A stretch of DNA of 64,000 nucleotides from JANPBY01 sp963805505 (GTDB taxonomy: Bacteria; Actinomycetota; Actinomycetes; DATJPE01): contig CAWDUP010000007.1 of assembly GCA_963805505.1 (NCBI GenBank), forward strand, positions 868,001-932,000. The letters are read 5' to 3'. The translations under genes and the position numbers were made by a program. The notes below the pieces were generated by a model. It had not been told where the DNA came from. It saw only the letters and a list, made by a program, of their open reading frames with translations, and did not search any database. Shown one piece after another: positions 60,856 to 64,000 of the stretch; position 1 is the stretch's first letter; each line of letters opens with the position of its first letter.

Positions 60856-62046
60856 GTGCTTGTCATCGTCGCGCCCGGACAGGGTGCTCAGACCCCCGGC
60901 TTCATCACTCCGTGGCTCGAACAACCGGGGTTCAAGGAGCGATTCAGCTGGCTGGGCTTGTGCTCGGGGCTGGACCTCGTCGGCCTCGGTACCGAGGGCA
61001 CGGCCGAGGAGATCACCGACACGGCCGTGGCGCAACCGCTCCTCGTTGCCGCCGGCCTGGTGAGCCTGCTCTCACTGTTTCCCCACCCCTCCGATGCCTA
61101 CGGCAAGGTAGCGGCGGGGGCCGGTCACTCGGTCGGGGAGATCACAGCGGCTACGGCAGCCGGCGTGATGACCGCCGAACAAGCCATGATCTTCGTGCGC
61201 GAGCGTGGTCGCGCGATGGCCAAGGCCTCCGCCTCGACGCCCACGGGCATGACCGCGGTGCTCGGCGGTGACCCCGAGATCGTCCTCGCCGCAATCGCCG
61301 AGCACGGGCTCACCCCTGCCAACGCCAACGCCACCGGCCAGATCGTCGCGGCCGGCACGCTCGAGCAGCTGGCCGCCTTCCAGGCCGACCCGCCGGAGGG
61401 CGCCCGCTTGCGGCCCCTGCAGGTTGCCGGAGCTTTCCACACTCACCACATGGAGCCGGCCGTCGAGGTGCTGCGCGGGCTGTCCCGTGCCATCACGACC
61501 CACGACCCGCGGCTGCGGTTGTTGTCGAACAAGGATGGTGCGGTCGTCCACAACGGACGCGAGGCGCTCACGCGCATCGTTGATCAGGTCGCCAACCCCG
61601 TCCGCTGGGACCTCTGCATGCGGACCATGGCCGACCTCGGCGTGACCGCGCTGATCGAACTCCCCCCCGCCGGGACCTTGACCGCGTTGGCCAAACGGGC
61701 CTTGCCCGGAATAGAGACCCTGGCCCTGAAGACCCCGGAGGACATCCCAGCTGCACTCGACCTGGTCGCCAGACATGCCACAGCCAGCCCCATCTCGGAC
61801 ACGCCGTCATGGCGCATGCTCGTGGCACCGTCCAAGGGCGTCTTCCGCTATGCCGACGGCATCGGCGGGCTTGGGGACGACGTGGAGCCAGGGGCGCCGG
61901 TCGGGACGGTCGAAGGGCTGCGCGACGCAACGCCTGTGGTCGCGCCCCACGGCGGGACGATCATCGAGTGGCTCGTGGAAGAGGGCGATCCAGTGTCGCC
62001 TGGACAGCCGGTCGTCCGACTGCACCCCGTGGAGGTCCCCGCATGA
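60856..62046 (+). CDS. fabD: Malonyl-CoA:ACP transacylase with C-terminal biotinyl/lipoyl-like domain
   Basis: 396 residues against about 310-320 for usual FabD. Catalytic domain 1-310: PGQGAQTPGF at 7-16, nucleophile Ser92 in AGHSVGEI, His195 in AGAFHTHHMEPA; loads malonate onto ACP. Residues about 318-391 add a barrel-sandwich domain: MLVAPSKGVF, VEPGAPVGTVEG, VVAPHGGTIIEWLVEEGDPVSPGQPV. It matches the biotin-carboxyl-carrier pattern, but the MKM/MKL lysine position reads GLRD, so it probably cannot be biotinylated or lipoylated. GTG 60856. First gene of the fab operon, coupled to fabH (ATGA). Confidence 0.93.
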   Translation: MLVIVAPGQGAQTPGFITPWLEQPGFKERFSWLGLCSGLDLVGLGTEGTAEEITDTAVAQPLLVAAGLVSLLSLFPHPSDAYGKVAAGAGHSVGEITAATAAGVMTAEQAMIFVRERGRAMAKASASTPTGMTAVLGGDPEIVLAAIAEHGLTPANANATGQIVAAGTLEQLAAFQADPPEGARLRPLQVAGAFHTHHMEPAVEVLRGLSRAITTHDPRLRLLSNKDGAVVHNGREALTRIVDQVANPVRWDLCMRTMADLGVTALIELPPAGTLTALAKRALPGIETLALKTPEDIPAALDLVARHATASPISDTPSWRMLVAPSKGVFRYADGIGGLGDDVEPGAPVGTVEGLRDATPVVAPHGGTIIEWLVEEGDPVSPGQPVVRLHPVEVPA

Positions 62047-63047
62047 GCACGACCATCCGCGACACCCGCAGCACGCGGCACGCCCAGATCCTCGGCGTCG
62101 GGCAGTACCGACCTGCGCGCATCGTCTCCAACGCTGAGGTGATCGAGCGCATCGACTCCAGCGACGAGTGGATCCGAGAGCGGTCCGGCATCGTCGAACG
62201 CCGCGCCGCGTCTCATGACGAGACTGTCGTCGACATGAGCTCGGCGGCAGCCGAGAAAGCCCTGGCCTCAGCCGGGCTTTCAGCGGACGCCATCGGGATG
62301 GTGCTGGTTGCCACGGTGACCCACCTCCTGCAGACACCCTCGGCGGCCGCCCTGGTAGGCGACCGGATCGGAGCCAGGAACGCTGCCGCGCTGGACATCT
62401 CCGCTGCCTGCGCGGGCTTCTGCCACGGCGTTGCCCTAGCCAATGACATGGTGCGCGGGGGCAGCGCCGACTACGTCCTGGTCATTGGCTGCGAGAAGCT
62501 CACCGAGATGGTCGACGCCTACGATCGGAGCACGGCGTTCATCTTCGGTGACGGCGCCGGCGCGGTGGTGATCGGTCCGTCGGAGACCAACGGGATCGGC
62601 CCAGTGATCTGGGGCGCCGACGGTTCGCAAGGCGACGCGATCACCCAGGACGTGAGCTGGGACACGCTCCGAAACAACCCGGACCAGCCCTTCCCGTCAT
62701 TGTCGATGAACGGCCAGCAGGTGTTCCGCTGGGCGGTCTTCCAGATGGCGCCGGTGTGCGAGCAGGCACTGCAGGCGGCCGGCGTGTCCGTAGACGATCT
62801 GGACGTCTTCATCCCCCATCAGGCAAACCTGCGGATCATCGACGCGATGGTGAAGAAGCTGGGCCTGCCCGACCACGTGAAGGTGGCCAAGGACATCATC
62901 CACACGGGCAACACCTCGGCTGCGTCCATCCCCCTGGCGATGGCGGCCATGCTCGAGAGCGGTGAAGCGCGAAGCGGCGACACGGCGCTGCTGATCGGCT
63001 ACGGCGCGGGCTTGTCCTTCGCCGCACAGGTCGTCACGCTGCCCTAG
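62043..63047 (+). CDS. fabH: 3-oxoacyl-ACP synthase III
   Basis: 334-residue condensing enzyme starting fatty-acid chains from acyl-CoA and malonyl-ACP. Cys123 in ISAACAGFCHG, His259 in IPHQANLRI, Asn290 in IHTGNTSAAS. N-terminal SNAEVIERIDSSDEWIRERSGI is the family motif. ATG 62043 overlaps the fabD stop. Full length. Confidence 0.96.
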   Translation: MSTTIRDTRSTRHAQILGVGQYRPARIVSNAEVIERIDSSDEWIRERSGIVERRAASHDETVVDMSSAAAEKALASAGLSADAIGMVLVATVTHLLQTPSAAALVGDRIGARNAAALDISAACAGFCHGVALANDMVRGGSADYVLVIGCEKLTEMVDAYDRSTAFIFGDGAGAVVIGPSETNGIGPVIWGADGSQGDAITQDVSWDTLRNNPDQPFPSLSMNGQQVFRWAVFQMAPVCEQALQAAGVSVDDLDVFIPHQANLRIIDAMVKKLGLPDHVKVAKDIIHTGNTSAASIPLAMAAMLESGEARSGDTALLIGYGAGLSFAAQVVTLP

Positions 63048-63055
63048 ACAGCACC

Positions 63056-63105
63056 CACCGACGTTGTCGGTGCCACGAACCCGCCTGCCGGGGCCCCGGC
63101 AGGCG
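63056..63105 (+). other. Two perfect hairpins between fabH and acpP
   Basis: Hairpin 1: CACCGAC-GTT-GTCGGTG, 63056-63072. Hairpin 2: CGCCTGCCGG-GGCC-CCGGCAGGCG, 63082-63105, 10 bp. They occupy most of the 83-nt gap. A processing or stability element that raises acpP over fabH is plausible; a partial terminator is the alternative. Confidence 0.6.
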
Positions 63106-63130
63106 AGCACCCACCAAAGGAGAACCACAC

Positions 63131-63376
63131 ATGGCCACCGAGCAGGAGATCCTGTCCGGCCTCGCCGAGATCGTCAACGAGGTCGCCGGCGTTCCTACCG
63201 CCGACGTCCAGCCCGACAAGTCCTTCATCGACGACCTGGACATCGATTCGTTGTCGATGGTCGAGGTTGTTGTCGCCGCCGAGGAAAAGTTCGATGTCAA
63301 GATCCCCGATGACGACGTGAAGGATCTCAGCACGGTCGGTGACGCAGTCAGCTACATCGCAAAGGCAGGCGCCTGA
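63131..63376 (+). CDS. acpP: Acyl carrier protein
   Basis: 81-residue acidic four-helix protein carrying the growing acyl chain on a phosphopantetheine arm. Attachment Ser40 in DDLDIDSLSMVEVV. AAAGGAG lies 8 nt before the ATG at 63131, the best ribosome-binding site of the operon, as expected for an abundant protein. Confidence 0.97.
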   Translation: MATEQEILSGLAEIVNEVAGVPTADVQPDKSFIDDLDIDSLSMVEVVVAAEEKFDVKIPDDDVKDLSTVGDAVSYIAKAGA

Positions 63377-63377
63377 C

Positions 63378-64000
63378 ATGTCCGTGAGCTCCCACGCTCG
63401 CCGTAGGGTCGTCGTCACCGGTCTCGGCGCAACCACGCCAGTCGGCGGAGACGTCGCGTCGACGTGGGAGGGGCTGCTGGCCGGACGTTCCGGCACGCGG
63501 CTGCTGGACGAGCCCTGGGCCGAAGACCTGCCTGTGCGCATCGCCGCCACGCTGGCCGTCGATCCCAGCGAGGTCATGGACCGGGTCGAGGCGCGCAAGC
63601 TCGACCGCACCGAGCAGGTGGCGCTGATCGCGGCCCGCGAGGCCTGGGCGGACGCGGGATCACCCGACGTCGACAGTCTGCGCCTCGGGGTCGCGATCGC
63701 CACCGGCATCGGCGGCGCCGTGACCTTGATCAGTCAGTGGGACAACCTTCGAGAGAAGGGACCACGCCGAGTGTCACCGCACACGATCCCGATGCTGATG
63801 CCGAACGGCCCTGCCGCCTACGTCGGTCTCGAGCTCGGCGCCCAGGCCGGAGTCCACACCCCGGTTTCCGCCTGCGCCTCCGGCGCTGAAGCGGTGGCGT
63901 ACGGCGCCGAGATGATCCGCAACGGCCGCGCTGACGTCGTCGTCGTTGGCGGAACCGAGGCCTGCATCCACCCGCTCCCCCTAGCGGCCTTCGCGGCCAT
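63378..64000 (+). CDS. fabF: 3-oxoacyl-ACP synthase II (3' part missing)
   Basis: First 207 residues of the elongation condensing enzyme; the gene runs off the right edge. RRVVVTGLGATTPVGGDVASTW at the N-terminus, GVAIATGIGG, HTIPMLMPNGPAAYVGLELGA, catalytic Cys166 in PVSACASGAEAVAYGAEMI, and VVVVGGTEACIHPL. The two His of the active site lie beyond the window. ATG 63378, one base after the acpP stop. Confidence 0.95.
   Translation, partial: MSVSSHARRRVVVTGLGATTPVGGDVASTWEGLLAGRSGTRLLDEPWAEDLPVRIAATLAVDPSEVMDRVEARKLDRTEQVALIAAREAWADAGSPDVDSLRLGVAIATGIGGAVTLISQWDNLREKGPRRVSPHTIPMLMPNGPAAYVGLELGAQAGVHTPVSACASGAEAVAYGAEMIRNGRADVVVVGGTEACIHPLPLAAFAA

Overview
The window is GC-rich chromosomal DNA of an actinobacterium. 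The evidence is the strong G/C third-position bias, the many GTG starts, the gene orders rimP-nusA-ylxR-infB-ylxP-rbfA and dxr-rseP-ispG, an RNase H/acid phosphatase fusion, an AceE-type pyruvate dehydrogenase, and fasR-fabD-fabH-acpP-fabF. The overall order recalls Streptomyces and the Propionibacteriales (Nocardioides-like). I cannot name the genus from sequence alone. There are no insertion sequences, prophage genes or CRISPR arrays, and no stretch above 300 bp lacks a gene.

Layout. (1) 1-5.5 kb, minus strand: the translation-factor operon rimP, nusA, ylxR, infB, ylxP, rbfA (rbfA runs off the left edge). (2) 5.6-15.5 kb: a DUF4439/lipoprotein pair, a HAD hydrolase, proS, a secreted GH114-like protein, two GNAT-type proteins, then the MEP-pathway/protease group ispG-rseP-dxr (minus). 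(3) 15.5-18.7 kb: an MMPL exporter with a divergent TetR regulator. (4) 18.7-47 kb: a large polyamine/GABA catabolic island. It holds two PucR-type regulators, gabT, a saccharopine-dehydrogenase-like enzyme, agmatinase/ureohydrolase, an MmsA-type dehydrogenase, an IMPase-like gene with a 3' frameshift, the operon ALDH-potD-potA-potB-potC-FAD oxidase, a SigK/RskA pair, a second ALDH, an Lrp regulator, a class III aminotransferase, a PNPOx-like protein and a second FAD oxidase. Unrelated passengers are a secreted delta-60 propeller and an MFS transporter with its ArsR-type regulator. (5) 47-54 kb: RNase H/phosphatase, a zinc-ribbon coiled-coil protein, Nif3-like, an MFS transporter, tRNA-Val, AhpE, DUF3052 and a secreted FG-GAP protein. 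(6) 54-64 kb: aceE-ppk2, a PHP-domain protein, a DUF998 membrane protein, then the type II fatty-acid synthase operon, cut by the right edge inside fabF.

How the genes work together. PotABCD imports putrescine or spermidine. The aminotransferase or the FAD oxidases would make aminoaldehydes, the two ALDHs would oxidise these to GABA or beta-alanine, and GabT would make succinic semialdehyde. The MmsA-type enzyme could convert malonic semialdehyde from the spermidine branch. Agmatinase feeds putrescine into the same route. Regulation looks layered: two PucRs, an Lrp, and possibly RNA control through a hairpin and a Cys-rich small ORF ahead of the transport operon.

Most notable sequence-level items are: the hairpin plus 26-codon ORF at 38031-38126; a FabD fused to a C-terminal biotinyl/lipoyl-like domain lacking the usual lysine; the +1 frameshift in the IMPase-like gene; a 16-bp motif placed at both stop codons of a convergent gene pair; two perfect hairpins between fabH and acpP; and overlapping perfect palindromes in front of the ArsR-type gene. 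Genes are packed with many 4-nt ATGA/GTGA stop-start overlaps.
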